Assembly (NCBI GenBank): GCA_900538475.1
Contig: UPYT01000001.1
Location: 248,001 to 312,000, forward strand
Length of the DNA stretch: 64,000 nt
Source of the DNA: an uncultured Clostridium sp.
Lineage (GTDB): Bacteria; Bacillota; Clostridia; Lachnospirales; Lachnospiraceae
Reading direction: 5' to 3'
Positions 25,905 through 35,353 of the stretch are shown piece by piece; the stretch's first letter is position 1; each line of letters begins with the position of its first letter. A program made the position numbers and the translations under genes. The notes beneath the pieces were generated by a model. The model saw only the letters and a list, made by a program, of their open reading frames with translations. It was not told the DNA's origin and made no database searches.

Positions 25905-26786
25905 TTACAAGATCCGGATGCCCAGATGGTAGCTTTTTTCCTCCTGTGGATTCAGAGACTGAACGTGGTGGCGGTGTGCAAACTCATCGTCCTCGTCAGA
26001 ACGGATGGCAGAACCGTTCCAGGGCTCTACGCAGACGAAAGGAGCCTGAGACTCGTAAGGAGTCCAGAATGCCACAGTTTCAAAGCCGGCATAATCAACT
26101 TCGATTCCTTTTCCAGTAGATGGATTTACTACGGAAACCTTTCTGGAACGGATTTCGTCAAAATAAACAGCGTCATTATGGAATAACTCGTAGTCTAAGG
26201 GCAGAAAACGGGTGTTTTCCAGATGAAAGCGAGTGCTCTCTGCATTAAATTCCATTCGTTCTGGGTTGTAAGGCATGGAAGCGGTATTTTCTGTCTGTTC
26301 AAACTCTAACCGATAATCTTCAAAGGATTCTCCTTCCTCAAGCGGGCATACAAAGCCTGGATGAGCGCCGATACAGTATACCATGCGGCTGTCGCCGATA
26401 TTTTTTACGGAATAATCCATGGAAAGTACTCCGTCATTCAGGCGGTAGGTCAGGGTAAGGATGAAGTAATATGGATAGAACCGTAGTGTATTTTCGTTGG
26501 CTGTAAGCTGGAATGTGGCATGAGTTTCGGACTGATCGGAAACAGAAAATTCAGAAGTTGCACAAAAACCATGTTTTGGCATCTCATACCACACACCATC
26601 AAAAAGCGTTTTTCCGTTACGGCAGTTTCCTACAGAAGGAAAGAGGAGGGGAGAACAGCGGGCCCAGACAGCAGGATCTCTCTGCCAGATATATTCCTTT
26701 CCGGAAGCGTCTTTCATAGAAATCAGCTGGGCTCCTAAGGTGTCGATAGATGCAGTTGTTTTGGAATCGCAGATAGTAATAATCAT
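25905..26786 (-). CDS. Aldose 1-epimerase family protein (galactose mutarotase-like)
   Basis: Protein of 293 residues in the LacX-like branch of the galactose mutarotase superfamily, which interconverts sugar anomers. Motifs include YIWQRDPAVWARCSPLLFP at the N-terminal side, GAHPGFVCPLEEGE with the conserved His, and CVEPWNG with the expected catalytic Glu. The ATG at 26786 is chosen because AAAAGGAGAA precedes it; an upstream ATG at 26804 has no ribosome site. It follows the LacI regulator gene by 19 bases on the same strand, so it is probably under that repressor. Confidence 0.9.
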   Translation of the reverse strand: MIITICDSKTTASIDTLGAQLISMKDASGKEYIWQRDPAVWARCSPLLFPSVGNCRNGKTLFDGVWYEMPKHGFCATSEFSVSDQSETHATFQLTANENTLRFYPYYFILTLTYRLNDGVLSMDYSVKNIGDSRMVYCIGAHPGFVCPLEEGESFEDYRLEFEQTENTASMPYNPERMEFNAESTRFHLENTRFLPLDYELFHNDAVYFDEIRSRKVSVVNPSTGKGIEVDYAGFETVAFWTPYESQAPFVCVEPWNGSAIRSDEDDEFAHRHHVQSLNPQEEKSYHLGIRIL

Positions 26787-26805
26787 GTTTATTCTCCTTT
26801 TCATT

Positions 26806-27882
26806 TTATTTTTTTAATCCATATCGGTCAGCAGAGTGCAAAGCACCTGCTGGCTGTATTTGGACAACAGCAGGACCACAGCTCTCTCGATTGGCAATAT
26901 AATAGGGGAGGCTGATTTTCATGGGAAGCGTGTGTCCCCCCTCGATTCGATCAATGAGAATTTTAGCAGTCATCTGTCCCATTTCATCGACAGGAATATG
27001 AATGGTAGTCAGCATTGGTGTTAAATACTGAGCTGTTTCAATATCATCAATACTGATGAGAGAAACATCCTCTGGGATGGAGAGATTGTGCTCTTTTAGG
27101 GCACGCATTACACCTATGGCAGTAATATCATTGGGGCAGAAGTAGGCAGTAGCTCCGCAATTTTTATCAAGAAGACTGCTGGCTCCGCGGTATCCGCCTT
27201 CAGAAGACAAAGCAACGTTAGCAGTTAGTTCCTTGCGTAAGGGGATTTTTGCAGCTGCTAAAGCATCACAATAGCCCCGGTAGCGATCCTCGTGTTCTGT
27301 TTCTCCAATATAGGCAATCTGCCTATGTCCTAAAGAAAGAAGATGATTGACAGCTGTTACAGCGGTGTCGTAACCACTGCAGATAATCTGATCATACTTG
27401 GCATCCAGGCTGTTAAGTCCCGTATAGGCTATACATTTAAAATATCGTTTGAGGAACTTCAGAAGCTGCTTGTCGCAGCGGCCTAAAACGGCAACTCCAT
27501 CAACATGATTATCTGTAACCAGACGATAAGTGCCTGGATGGTTAATATCAAAGGCGGTAAAGGTATATTTTAAAATATAATTATACCGAAAGGCTTCTTT
27601 TTCAATACTTCTTGCAAGTGCTGCAAAAAAGCTGTCCGTTTCTTTTTCAGAAACACGGGCAAAAATGCAGGCAATGGAGCGGGAGCGGCTGCCGGTGCTT
27701 TCCTGGATTCCCATTTTTAGCTCACGTGCAGAGCTGTTGGGGACATAGCCGGTGCGGCGTACAATTTCCCAGATTCGATCCTGAACTTCTTGGCTGGCCG
27801 GGCATTTGCTGCTTTTGTTAATGACGCGGGATACAGTGGAAATCGATACGCCGGCCTCTGCTGCAATTTCCTTCAGTGTCAT
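26806..27882 (-). CDS. LacI/GalR-family transcriptional regulator
   Basis: Regulator of 358 residues. The N-terminal helix-turn-helix (LKEIAAEAGVSISTVSRVINKS) is classical LacI, followed by a sugar-binding domain of the periplasmic-binding type. An AGGAGG site lies upstream of the ATG. It is divergent from the ABC importer at 28180 and co-directional with the aldose epimerase. A 10-bp palindrome at 27954-27963 in the gap matches a LacI-family operator. Confidence 0.92.
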   Translation of the reverse strand: MTLKEIAAEAGVSISTVSRVINKSSKCPASQEVQDRIWEIVRRTGYVPNSSARELKMGIQESTGSRSRSIACIFARVSEKETDSFFAALARSIEKEAFRYNYILKYTFTAFDINHPGTYRLVTDNHVDGVAVLGRCDKQLLKFLKRYFKCIAYTGLNSLDAKYDQIICSGYDTAVTAVNHLLSLGHRQIAYIGETEHEDRYRGYCDALAAAKIPLRKELTANVALSSEGGYRGASSLLDKNCGATAYFCPNDITAIGVMRALKEHNLSIPEDVSLISIDDIETAQYLTPMLTTIHIPVDEMGQMTAKILIDRIEGGHTLPMKISLPYYIANRESCGPAVVQIQPAGALHSADRYGLKK

Positions 27883-27953
27883 AAAGGGCCTCCTTTCTGA
27901 ACGGTTGCTTTTATTCTATAAAAACACCTGGAAAAAAGCTATGGCAATATACA

Positions 27954-27963
27954 CAAACGTTTG
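27954..27963. promoter_or_regulatory. Candidate LacI-family operator
   Basis: CAAACGTTTG is a perfect palindrome with the central CG typical of LacI/GalR and CcpA sites. It lies 72 bases upstream of the LacI gene and about 215 bases before the ABC importer. A TATAAT at 28020-28025 lies between; no good -35 was seen. Confidence 0.5.
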
Positions 27964-28179
27964 CGTAAAAATTGTGAAAATTGCACGGATTTTTCTTTTC
28001 GCAAATGACTTTGATCCCTTATAATAGAAATCATGTATAATAAAAGAAACAGAGCAGGATTTTCAGGCAGCCTTCAAAAGGGTATGATAATATTTCATAC
28101 TGTTTTTTCTTCCCAAAACACGGTACACTTAGGTCAGTGAAGAAAATATACGGCATGACCGAAAAATGGGAGGTTTTTT

Positions 28180-28968
28180 ATGGATAACGTGAAAGACAAA
28201 AAAGCCTTTTGGACGCGAATTCCTAACAGCGCCTGGATGGCATTATCGCTTCTTCTGGCAATTCTTCTCTGGATTTTGATTGCATCTACAGAATCCGGCG
28301 GAGTAGTATTTGCAGAACCTTGGGAGGTTTTTTCCAAGCTGACTGCAAAGATTCAGGATGGAACTCTGTGGCCTCATATTTATTCCAGCCTGTTTCGTGT
28401 AATTGTAGGATTTTCTCTGGGATTTATTGTTTCTATTCCGATTGCATTTCTGATGGGATGGTATGCTCCTTTTAGAAACTTGGTAGCGCCTTGGGTGCAG
28501 TTTGTTCGTAACATTCCGCCTTTGGCATATATTCCGTTGATTATTACAGGAGCAGGAGTAGGCGAAGAGGCAAAGGTAATAGTTATCTTTATTGCATCGT
28601 TTTTGGTTCTGGTAGTAACAATTTACCAGGGGGTATGTAATGTAGATGTGACACTGATTAAAGCAGCAAGGGTGTTGGGTGCTTCTGATAAAGATATTTT
28701 CTTTAAAGTAATTATTCCGGCCTCTACTCCATTTATTCTGGTAGGTGCCAGATTAGGACTTTCCGCTTCCTTGACAACACTGGTTGCGGCGGAGCTTACT
28801 GGTGCTTCAAAGGGCTTGGGCATGATGATTCAGAAAGCACAGGGATATTATGATATGGCAACCGTGCTTCTCGGAATTCTTATTATCGGTGTGATTGGTA
28901 TGCTGATGGAACAGCTGGTTAAATTCTTAGAAAGGAAGCTAACGGGATGGCAGGAAACGGTACAGTAA
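28180..28968 (+). CDS. ABC transporter permease (Ssu/Tau/Nrt type)
   Basis: Permease of 262 residues from the nitrate/sulfonate/taurine/bicarbonate importer group, with about six membrane segments. Characteristic stretches are FVRNIPPLAYIPLIITG, the EAA-like loop AARVLGASDKDIFFKVIIP and LTTLVAAELTGASKGLG. A GGGAGG site precedes the ATG. The ATPase gene overlaps its end by 22 bases. The substrate could be a sulfonate, nitrate, or a small heterocyclic compound; the family alone does not settle it. Confidence 0.92.
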   Translation: MDNVKDKKAFWTRIPNSAWMALSLLLAILLWILIASTESGGVVFAEPWEVFSKLTAKIQDGTLWPHIYSSLFRVIVGFSLGFIVSIPIAFLMGWYAPFRNLVAPWVQFVRNIPPLAYIPLIITGAGVGEEAKVIVIFIASFLVLVVTIYQGVCNVDVTLIKAARVLGASDKDIFFKVIIPASTPFILVGARLGLSASLTTLVAAELTGASKGLGMMIQKAQGYYDMATVLLGILIIGVIGMLMEQLVKFLERKLTGWQETVQ

Positions 28969-29735
28969 AAGTAAAAATTGACAAGGTTGAGAAAATATAT
29001 AGTGGGCGAAATGGCGATATGGTTGCCTTAAATGGTGTCAGCCTTGATATCATGGAAAATGAATTTGTCTGTGTAGTAGGGCCGTCTGGATGTGGAAAAT
29101 CGACACTGCTAAATATTATTGCAGGTCTTTTGGAACCTACCTCAGGTGCAGTTTATGTAGATGGAAAAGAAGTACATGGACCTGGTCCGGAGCGTGGTGT
29201 AGTATTTCAGCAGTATGCATTATTCCCCTGGCTGACTGTACTGAAAAACGTACAGTTTGGCCTGAAACTGAAGGGAATGGGTGAGGCAGAGTCCAGGGAA
29301 ATTGCCATGAAATATTTGAAAATGGTAGATTTGGAACAGTTTGCCGATTCTTATCCGAAAGAGTTGTCTGGTGGTATGAAGCAGAGAGTAGCGATCGCAA
29401 GAGCCTATGCCGTGGATCCTTCCGTTCTTCTGATGGATGAACCCTTTGGAGCTCTGGATGCTCAGACAAGAACGCAGCTTCAGTCAGAGTTGATTAAAAC
29501 CTGGCAGGAGCAGAAAAAAACGTGCTTCTTTATTACTCACGATGTGGAAGAGGCAGTGATTCTGGCAACGAAAGTAATTATTATGAGTGCAAGACCAGGA
29601 CGAATTAAAAAGATTGTTGATGTCAATCTTCCGTATCCACGAACACAGGAAATGAAGATGGAGCTTCCGTTCCTGGATTTGAAGACCTACATTTGGGGCG
29701 AGGTATATCAGGAGTATCTGGAGGTTCGCAAATAG
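28947..29735 (+). CDS. ABC transporter ATP-binding protein (Ssu/Tau/Nrt type)
   Basis: ATPase of 262 residues energising the importer. Walker A GPSGCGKST, Q-loop FQQYALFPWLTV, signature LSGGMKQRVAIARAY, Walker B VLLMDEPFGALD and the switch His in FITHDVEEAV are all intact. AAAGGAAG lies inside the permease gene eight bases before the ATG, so translation of the two is coupled. Confidence 0.94.
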   Translation: MAGNGTVKVKIDKVEKIYSGRNGDMVALNGVSLDIMENEFVCVVGPSGCGKSTLLNIIAGLLEPTSGAVYVDGKEVHGPGPERGVVFQQYALFPWLTVLKNVQFGLKLKGMGEAESREIAMKYLKMVDLEQFADSYPKELSGGMKQRVAIARAYAVDPSVLLMDEPFGALDAQTRTQLQSELIKTWQEQKKTCFFITHDVEEAVILATKVIIMSARPGRIKKIVDVNLPYPRTQEMKMELPFLDLKTYIWGEVYQEYLEVRK

Positions 29736-29843
29736 AAACAAAGAGATTTGCTGAAAGTGGGAACGATACAGACAGAAATCAAGATGGCAGATAACACAAA
29801 ATTAAGTAGAAACATACCCTGCGGGGAAGAAGGAGGATAAACT

Positions 29844-30947
29844 ATGAAAAAACAGGTAAGCGTGATTCTGGCAGCAGCATTGGCGGCAGCGTCTCTTGCA
29901 GGCTGCGGTGGAGCTAAGAAGGAAGAAACACAGGCAGCAGCAACAGAGGCTCCCAAAACAGAAGCAGCAACAGAAGCTGCGACATCTGCTGAGGCAGAGT
30001 CAGAAACAGAGGCAGAAAGCTTTGAACCGGAAACAGTTCGAGTTGCCTATATGCCTAATATGGGAAGTGCTTCCCTGGCTGTAACGGCAAGAGAAAAGGG
30101 ATATTTTGAAGAGATGGGGCTGACTGTTGAATTAGTTGAGTTCCAGGGCGGACCGGCTGAAATAGCAGCTATGGCGGCAGGTGATATCGCAATTTCTCAG
30201 ATCGGTCATGGAGCACATGCTCTTTGTGCTGAGGGTGAGGCTGTTATTTTCCAGATTGACTGTACCAGCCTTGCGGATGCAGTTATCGGAAATGCAGACA
30301 AAGGAATCAGCTCTATCGCAGATTTAAAAGGTAAGAAGGTGGCTGCAACCAGTGGTACTTCTGCAGAAATTATTTTGAATCTGGCTTTGAAGTCTGCTGG
30401 ACTGACTTCTGATGATCTTGAGATTGTAGAAATGGATGCTAACGGTATGGTAAGTGCTATGGTAAGCGGCAATGTAGATGCCTGCGCAACCTGGTCTCCG
30501 GGAACTGTAACCATCAGCGAAGCTCTGGGAGATAAGACCGTATGGCTTGCTACAAACCAGGATTATATCAATGAAGCAACCTTCCCGTCCAGCTTTATTA
30601 CAACTCAGAAATATGCAGATGAGCATCATGATGTTCTGGTTCGCTTCAGCCGCGCACTTCAGAAGGCTGCAGATTACAGAAATGAGCATATCGAAGAAGT
30701 TGCAGAAATGGTTGCAAAACAGTGTGAGGTTGATGCATCTACTATGCTGGCTTGTGTTGGCGAAGGAAACTGGACTATTACCAGTGATTTCCAGAAAAAA
30801 GCTCTGGAAGATGGAACCATCCAGAAGTATTACGAGAACCAGCAGCAGGTATTTATTGATGGTGGACGTCTTACCGAGAAGGTAGATGTAAATAAATATG
30901 TTCTGTTTGATGTTATGAAAGAAGCTAACGAGGCAAATAACAAATAA
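29844..30947 (+). CDS. ABC transporter solute-binding lipoprotein (SsuA/TauA/NMT1-like)
   Basis: Lipoprotein of 367 residues that binds the importer's substrate outside the membrane. It has a signal peptide with an LAGC lipobox (Cys about residue 20), then a 40-residue Glu/Thr/Ala-rich linker, and an NMT1/SsuA-like domain starting at VRVAYMPNMGSASLAV with the DLKGKKVAATSGTSAE segment. A strong GAAGGAGGATAA site precedes the ATG. The gene is placed third, after the permease and ATPase genes. A hairpin at 30965 follows. Confidence 0.92.
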   Translation: MKKQVSVILAAALAAASLAGCGGAKKEETQAAATEAPKTEAATEAATSAEAESETEAESFEPETVRVAYMPNMGSASLAVTAREKGYFEEMGLTVELVEFQGGPAEIAAMAAGDIAISQIGHGAHALCAEGEAVIFQIDCTSLADAVIGNADKGISSIADLKGKKVAATSGTSAEIILNLALKSAGLTSDDLEIVEMDANGMVSAMVSGNVDACATWSPGTVTISEALGDKTVWLATNQDYINEATFPSSFITTQKYADEHHDVLVRFSRALQKAADYRNEHIEEVAEMVAKQCEVDASTMLACVGEGNWTITSDFQKKALEDGTIQKYYENQQQVFIDGGRLTEKVDVNKYVLFDVMKEANEANNK

Positions 30948-30964
30948 AAATCAGGCAGGAAAAA

Positions 30965-31001
30965 GGGAAAAGGCAGAAATGTAATGTTTCAGCCTTTTCC
31001 C
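30965..31001 (+). terminator. Hairpin after the solute-binding gene (leaky terminator)
   Basis: GGGAAAAGGC (30965-30974) pairs perfectly with GCCTTTTCCC (30992-31001). A T-run is lacking, so partial read-through into the kinase gene is plausible. Confidence 0.6.
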
Positions 31002-31012
31002 TGCACCTGTTT

Positions 31013-32560
31013 ATGGAGTTAAAAATGCTGTTTATTATTCTACTGTTTCTTGCTGTTTCATCCATAATCCTGTTTTTCTTGAAACGTGACAGGGAAACCT
31101 TTTTTTTGCTGGGAATGTGCTTCAGCTTTATTGTTATGTTTATAGGTATTACTATTTACCTGGCAAAAACAGGAGGTCTTTCCCCGGAACAGAAAATGTT
31201 CCTTTTTTTTGATACCAGAATTCAGAGATGGCTGTCTTATCTCATTTTCCCTTTGAGAAATCTGGGATATACCATAGCGGTAGGAAGATATTTGTTCCCT
31301 TTCTTTTTGCTGACGTTTGCAGCAAATAAAAGTATGATTCCTTCTATCCAGAGGCTCAAACATAAGTTTTGGTTGTTTTTGCTTCTGCCTGCAGTCAGCC
31401 TTCTGATTTATTATCCCAATTTCTTTTTCGAACTGGTAAAGGGAAGGTTTGAACTTCAGAAGCTCTTGATGAGAGGTACCTTCTGCTGGATTCATATTTA
31501 TTTAGCGGTTTCTGTGTTTCTTCTGTGTTATGAGTATTACCGCATTACAATTCCTCATTGTAAACGCCAGTTCCGGTATATCTTAGTGTTTATCCTTAGT
31601 GTAACGGTACAGTATGCTATTTATTGTGTCCAGGATCCGATTCAGGTATATCAGATTTATTCTCAGGAATATATGCGGTTTAATGGGCGTTTATATACAG
31701 ATTCGACGATGAGTGTCGCAGGCTGGTATCTGTTTGCTGTAATAACACTTTTGTTTGTCGTTCTTGGATTCTGGAGTCTGCGCACCTATACAGAGATCGA
31801 CAGAAAAGAAAACAGAGATGAGATCCGCATTCAGCGTAAATTTGAAACAGCAAGTATGGGAGTGACGGTGTTTGTCCACAGCATAAAAAATCAGCTGCTT
31901 TCAAACCGTGTTCTGTGTAAAAAAATACGCCGGGAATTAGCTGCAGAGCAGCCGGATATGGAAAAACTGAGAGAATATGCCTGTATGTTGGAGCAGTTTA
32001 ATGAAAATATGCTGGGAAGAATGGAAGAACTATATAAAAGCATTAAATCCAATGCTTTGATTTTATCACCAATTCCGGCAGGACAGGTGGTTACCCAGGC
32101 AATCCGGCAGTTTCAGCAGAAATATCGAGGAGTGTCCGTAGATGTTCTCGGAGATCAGGATGAGGTTATTCTGGCGGATGTGCAGCATTTGGGAGAAGCT
32201 GTGTATAATCTGCTGACCAATGCTCATGAGGCATTTTTAGTTTCTGGAAAAACAGAAAAAGAAATTCTTCAAATTATTCTTCACAGTGAACGTTTTTATA
32301 TTGGATTTGAAATTCGGGATAATGGAAATGGGATCGCAGAAAAGGAACGGCAGAAAATTTTTTATCCATTTTATACGAGTAAAAATACCAATAATAACTG
32401 GGGAATGGGACTTTATTATGTACGAGAAATTGTAAAGGGGCATTTTGGTATGATGAAGATGGAAAGCGTTCCTGGAGAAGGAACCAGTTTTTGTATGATG
32501 ATACCTCGATATGAACCCAGAAAGAGACTAAACTTGAAGTGGAAGAGAGGGGAAGTATGA
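31013..32560 (+). CDS. Sensor histidine kinase with multi-helix membrane domain
   Basis: Membrane sensor kinase of 515 residues. The first 260 or so residues hold about seven hydrophobic helices with little extracellular sequence, a layout for sensing in or at the membrane. The presumed phospho-acceptor His lies in FVHSIKNQLLSN near residue 288. The ATPase domain has EAVYNLLTNAHEAF, DNGNGIAEKE and WGMGLYYVREIVKGH. No ribosome site is visible before the ATG at 31013; an internal ATG at 31025 is an alternative. The regulator gene overlaps by four bases. Control of the preceding ABC importer is plausible but unproven. Confidence 0.87.
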   Translation: MELKMLFIILLFLAVSSIILFFLKRDRETFFLLGMCFSFIVMFIGITIYLAKTGGLSPEQKMFLFFDTRIQRWLSYLIFPLRNLGYTIAVGRYLFPFFLLTFAANKSMIPSIQRLKHKFWLFLLLPAVSLLIYYPNFFFELVKGRFELQKLLMRGTFCWIHIYLAVSVFLLCYEYYRITIPHCKRQFRYILVFILSVTVQYAIYCVQDPIQVYQIYSQEYMRFNGRLYTDSTMSVAGWYLFAVITLLFVVLGFWSLRTYTEIDRKENRDEIRIQRKFETASMGVTVFVHSIKNQLLSNRVLCKKIRRELAAEQPDMEKLREYACMLEQFNENMLGRMEELYKSIKSNALILSPIPAGQVVTQAIRQFQQKYRGVSVDVLGDQDEVILADVQHLGEAVYNLLTNAHEAFLVSGKTEKEILQIILHSERFYIGFEIRDNGNGIAEKERQKIFYPFYTSKNTNNNWGMGLYYVREIVKGHFGMMKMESVPGEGTSFCMMIPRYEPRKRLNLKWKRGEV

Positions 32561-33225
32561 TAAAAGTAGCAATTGTAGAGGATTTTGAACTGATTCGGGA
32601 AGATCTAAAGGAGCTGATTGACAGCCAAGAAGATATGCAGGTTGTGTGGGCAGCAGAAACAGGTGTCCAGGCAGTAGAGCTGGCAGAAAAAGAAGCGACA
32701 GATATTATTTTGATGGATATTGAAATGGAAACCATCAACGCAGGGATTCTTGCGGCAGAAAAAATCAGGGATAAGAATTCGGAACAGAAGATTATTTTTA
32801 TGACAGCTCATGAAACGAATGAGATGATCATTACTGCCATGGGAACAGGGGCTGTTGATTATTTGGTAAAAGGAGAGGATAGTGAAGAGATCCTGTCTCA
32901 TATCAGAAATGCTTTTGCTGGGCGGGCGACAATGAATTCTCGCATTCAGGAAACGATTATGCGTGAATACTCCCGCTTGCAGCGTTCAGAACGGAGCCTT
33001 TTGTTTTTCATTCATAATGTTTCTCAGCTAACAGCAGCAGAGCGAGAACTGGTAAAGCTTTTGCTGGAAGGAATGAAAGTAAAAGAGATTGCGCAGGTTC
33101 GCTGTGTGGAAATGATCACCGTCAAAACTCAGATTAAAAGCTTGCTGCGGAAATTCGGATGCAGCAGAACAAAGGAAATTGTGTCTATGATCCGGGATTT
33201 AAATTTATCCCATCTCTTTGTGTAA
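32557..33225 (+). CDS. Response regulator with LuxR-type DNA-binding domain
   Basis: NarL-group regulator, 222 residues. The receiver domain has VAIVEDFELIREDL, the phospho-acceptor Asp in IILMDIEMET and the conserved Lys in DYLVKGED. The output domain LTAAERELVKLLLEGMKVKEIA is a LuxR-type helix-turn-helix. The ATG at 32557 overlaps the kinase stop (ATGA) and follows AGAGGGGAAG; a start at 32539 is less likely. It is the partner of the kinase at 31013. Confidence 0.92.
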   Translation: MIKVAIVEDFELIREDLKELIDSQEDMQVVWAAETGVQAVELAEKEATDIILMDIEMETINAGILAAEKIRDKNSEQKIIFMTAHETNEMIITAMGTGAVDYLVKGEDSEEILSHIRNAFAGRATMNSRIQETIMREYSRLQRSERSLLFFIHNVSQLTAAERELVKLLLEGMKVKEIAQVRCVEMITVKTQIKSLLRKFGCSRTKEIVSMIRDLNLSHLFV

Positions 33226-33252
33226 AAATAAGGCAAACGATTGAGTAAAAAT

Positions 33253-33283
33253 TTGAACAAAAAAGACTGGTTTATGTTACAAT
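33253..33283 (+). promoter_or_regulatory. Possible promoter of the NagB-like to aldolase operon
   Basis: TTGAAC (33253-33258) and TACAAT (33278-33283) with a 19-base spacer; -10 is good, spacing is long. Weak support. Confidence 0.4.
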
Positions 33284-33310
33284 GAAAATAAGAAAAGGAG
33301 GTATGTCACA

Positions 33311-34132
33311 ATGAGACACGAATACTACGGATACAGCAAAGAGGAACTTCTTGCAAATCCGAAGATTTCCCTTGTATGTATGGCGGATAATGAGCAGGTA
33401 TTTCGTCATATGGCAGGGGAAATGGCTGAAACAATTGAAGCCCACAACGCAGAGGGAAAAACAACGGTATTTATCTGCCCTGTCGGCCCGGTTGGCCAGT
33501 ATCCATTTTTCGTTGAAATGGTAAATGAAAGAAATATCAGTTTAAAAAACACATGGTTTATTAACATGGATGAATATCTTGACGACGAAAAGCAATGGGT
33601 TCCTATGGATCATCCTCTGAGCTTCCGCGGTTTTATGGAAAGAACGGTGTATTCGAAGGTGAAACCGGAGTTGGTAATGCCGCCAGAACAGAGAGTATTC
33701 CCGGATCCCAATAACATTTCCTATATTCCGGAGCTGATTGAACGTCTTGGAGGAGTTGATATTGCATTTGGAGGCATTGGAATCAATGGTCATGTAGCAT
33801 TTAATGAAGCAGATCCTTCCCTGACAGGAGATGAATTCCTTGCACAGAAAACGAGAGTGCTGGAAATCAGTCCGGAAACGAGAGCAGCGAATGCGATTGG
33901 TGATTTTAATGGTGCCCTGGAAGATATGCCACACTATTGTGTAACCATTGGTATTTATGAGATTGCTCATGCAAGGAAAATTCGCCTGGGCTGTTTCCGT
34001 AACTGGCACAGAGCAGTTGTCCGCAGAGCAGCTTATGGTGAACCTACTGCTGAATTTCCGGTAACCTTGCTTCAGAGTCATCCGGATCTTACACTGACGT
34101 TTACAGATTTCGTGGCTGCATTGGAAGGCTAA
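33311..34132 (+). CDS. Glucosamine-6-phosphate deaminase-like protein (NagB family, divergent)
   Basis: NagB/6-phosphogluconolactonase-fold protein, 273 residues, longer than the usual 240-266. Expected catalytic positions are present: Asp87 in NMDEYL, and His161 and Glu166 in GIGINGHVAFNE. The C-terminal part, where NagB normally has a GSxKA segment with a substrate-binding Lys, reads RNWHRAVVRRAAYG (around His233), so the phosphate or sugar site may differ. Family activity is conversion of glucosamine-6-P to fructose-6-P plus ammonia; galactosamine-6-P or another amino sugar is possible here. AAGGAGG precedes the ATG and the NagA-like gene follows 30 bases later. Confidence 0.82.
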   Translation: MRHEYYGYSKEELLANPKISLVCMADNEQVFRHMAGEMAETIEAHNAEGKTTVFICPVGPVGQYPFFVEMVNERNISLKNTWFINMDEYLDDEKQWVPMDHPLSFRGFMERTVYSKVKPELVMPPEQRVFPDPNNISYIPELIERLGGVDIAFGGIGINGHVAFNEADPSLTGDEFLAQKTRVLEISPETRAANAIGDFNGALEDMPHYCVTIGIYEIAHARKIRLGCFRNWHRAVVRRAAYGEPTAEFPVTLLQSHPDLTLTFTDFVAALEG

Positions 34133-34162
34133 ACACGGATAGAAAGAAAGGGGAGGTTTTGC

Positions 34163-35314
34163 ATGAAAACGTTGCTGAAAGGCGGCACTGTTTACAGAGA
34201 TCATAGATTCGTGGCTGCTGACATCCTGACAGAAGATGGTGTGATTCGGCAGATTGGCAGTAATCTTGAAGCAGACGGTGCTGAGGTTTTTGATGTTTCT
34301 GGCTATCGGATTGTACCGGGCTTTCTTGATATTCATACCCATGGGGCAGTTGGTGTGGATGTAAATGCTGCAAAACCGGAAGATTTTGAGAAGGTTTGCC
34401 GTTTTCAGGCAAGCCAGGGCACTACCGGCTGGTTGGGCTCTGTGCTGACAGATACAAGAGAGCAGACCTTATGGTGCATTGAGCAGTTTAAACAGTGGGA
34501 GAACCTGGAGCATAAAGGAGCCGAACTGCTGGGAATTCATTTGGAAGGACCATTTTTGTGCCCGGCCTACAAAGGCGCAATGCCAGAGCATCTGCTTCAG
34601 ATGCCTAATCTCGAACTTCTGAAGGAGTATCAGGAAGCAGCAGAGGGAAGAATTCGCTACATCACCGTATCACCGGAGCTGGATGGAATGGTTGAGTTCA
34701 TTGCTGAGATTGGAAAGCTGGGGATTGTTACAGCAATCGGACATTCTGGAGCGGATTACGAGACTGCCCAGGCAGCGATTGCAAACGGTGCAGAAGCAGC
34801 AACTCATACAGGAAATGCTATGAAGCTTCTTCATCAGCATTTTCCGGCTATTTGGGGCGCTGTTTTAGAGGATGACAACGTTTACTGTGAGATTATTTGT
34901 GACGGACGTCATCTTCATCCAGGAACGGTACGCCTGATCATCAAGACGAAAGGTGTGGATCGGGTAGTTGCTATTACGGATTCTATTATGGCGGCTGGAC
35001 TTCCTGATGGAAAATATAAGCTGGGCGTTAATGATGTTGTTGTTGTGGACGGGGATGCACAGCTGGCAAATGGAGGAAGCCGGGCGGGAAGCACGCTGAC
35101 CTCTGGTCAGGCATTGAAGAATCTGCTGAAATTTACAGGACGTCCGCTGGAGGAAATCATTCCTATGCTGACAGAAAATCCGGCAAAGCTGATTCGGGTT
35201 TACGATCGGGTTGGTTCCATTGAAGAAGGAAAAGCGGCAAACCTGGTTGCTCTGGATGAAGAATGTAATGTCTGCAGAACTTATGTAAAGGGAATGCTGG
35301 TATACGAAAAATAA
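34163..35314 (+). CDS. nagA: N-acetylglucosamine-6-phosphate deacetylase (NagA family)
   Basis: Amidohydrolase-fold deacetylase of 383 residues that removes the acetyl group from an N-acetylhexosamine-6-phosphate, supplying the NagB-like enzyme. Metal and catalytic motifs are DIHTHG, GIHLEGPFL, VTAIGHSGADYE, ICDGRHLHPG and the catalytic Asp in AITDSIMAAG. The usual THLFNAM reads THTGNAMKLLHQH, a small divergence. AAAGGGGAGG precedes the ATG. Confidence 0.9.
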   Translation: MKTLLKGGTVYRDHRFVAADILTEDGVIRQIGSNLEADGAEVFDVSGYRIVPGFLDIHTHGAVGVDVNAAKPEDFEKVCRFQASQGTTGWLGSVLTDTREQTLWCIEQFKQWENLEHKGAELLGIHLEGPFLCPAYKGAMPEHLLQMPNLELLKEYQEAAEGRIRYITVSPELDGMVEFIAEIGKLGIVTAIGHSGADYETAQAAIANGAEAATHTGNAMKLLHQHFPAIWGAVLEDDNVYCEIICDGRHLHPGTVRLIIKTKGVDRVVAITDSIMAAGLPDGKYKLGVNDVVVVDGDAQLANGGSRAGSTLTSGQALKNLLKFTGRPLEEIIPMLTENPAKLIRVYDRVGSIEEGKAANLVALDEECNVCRTYVKGMLVYEK

Positions 35315-35353
35315 AACAGAAGGATTTCTGAAATGAAAGGAGAGGAAAACGGG

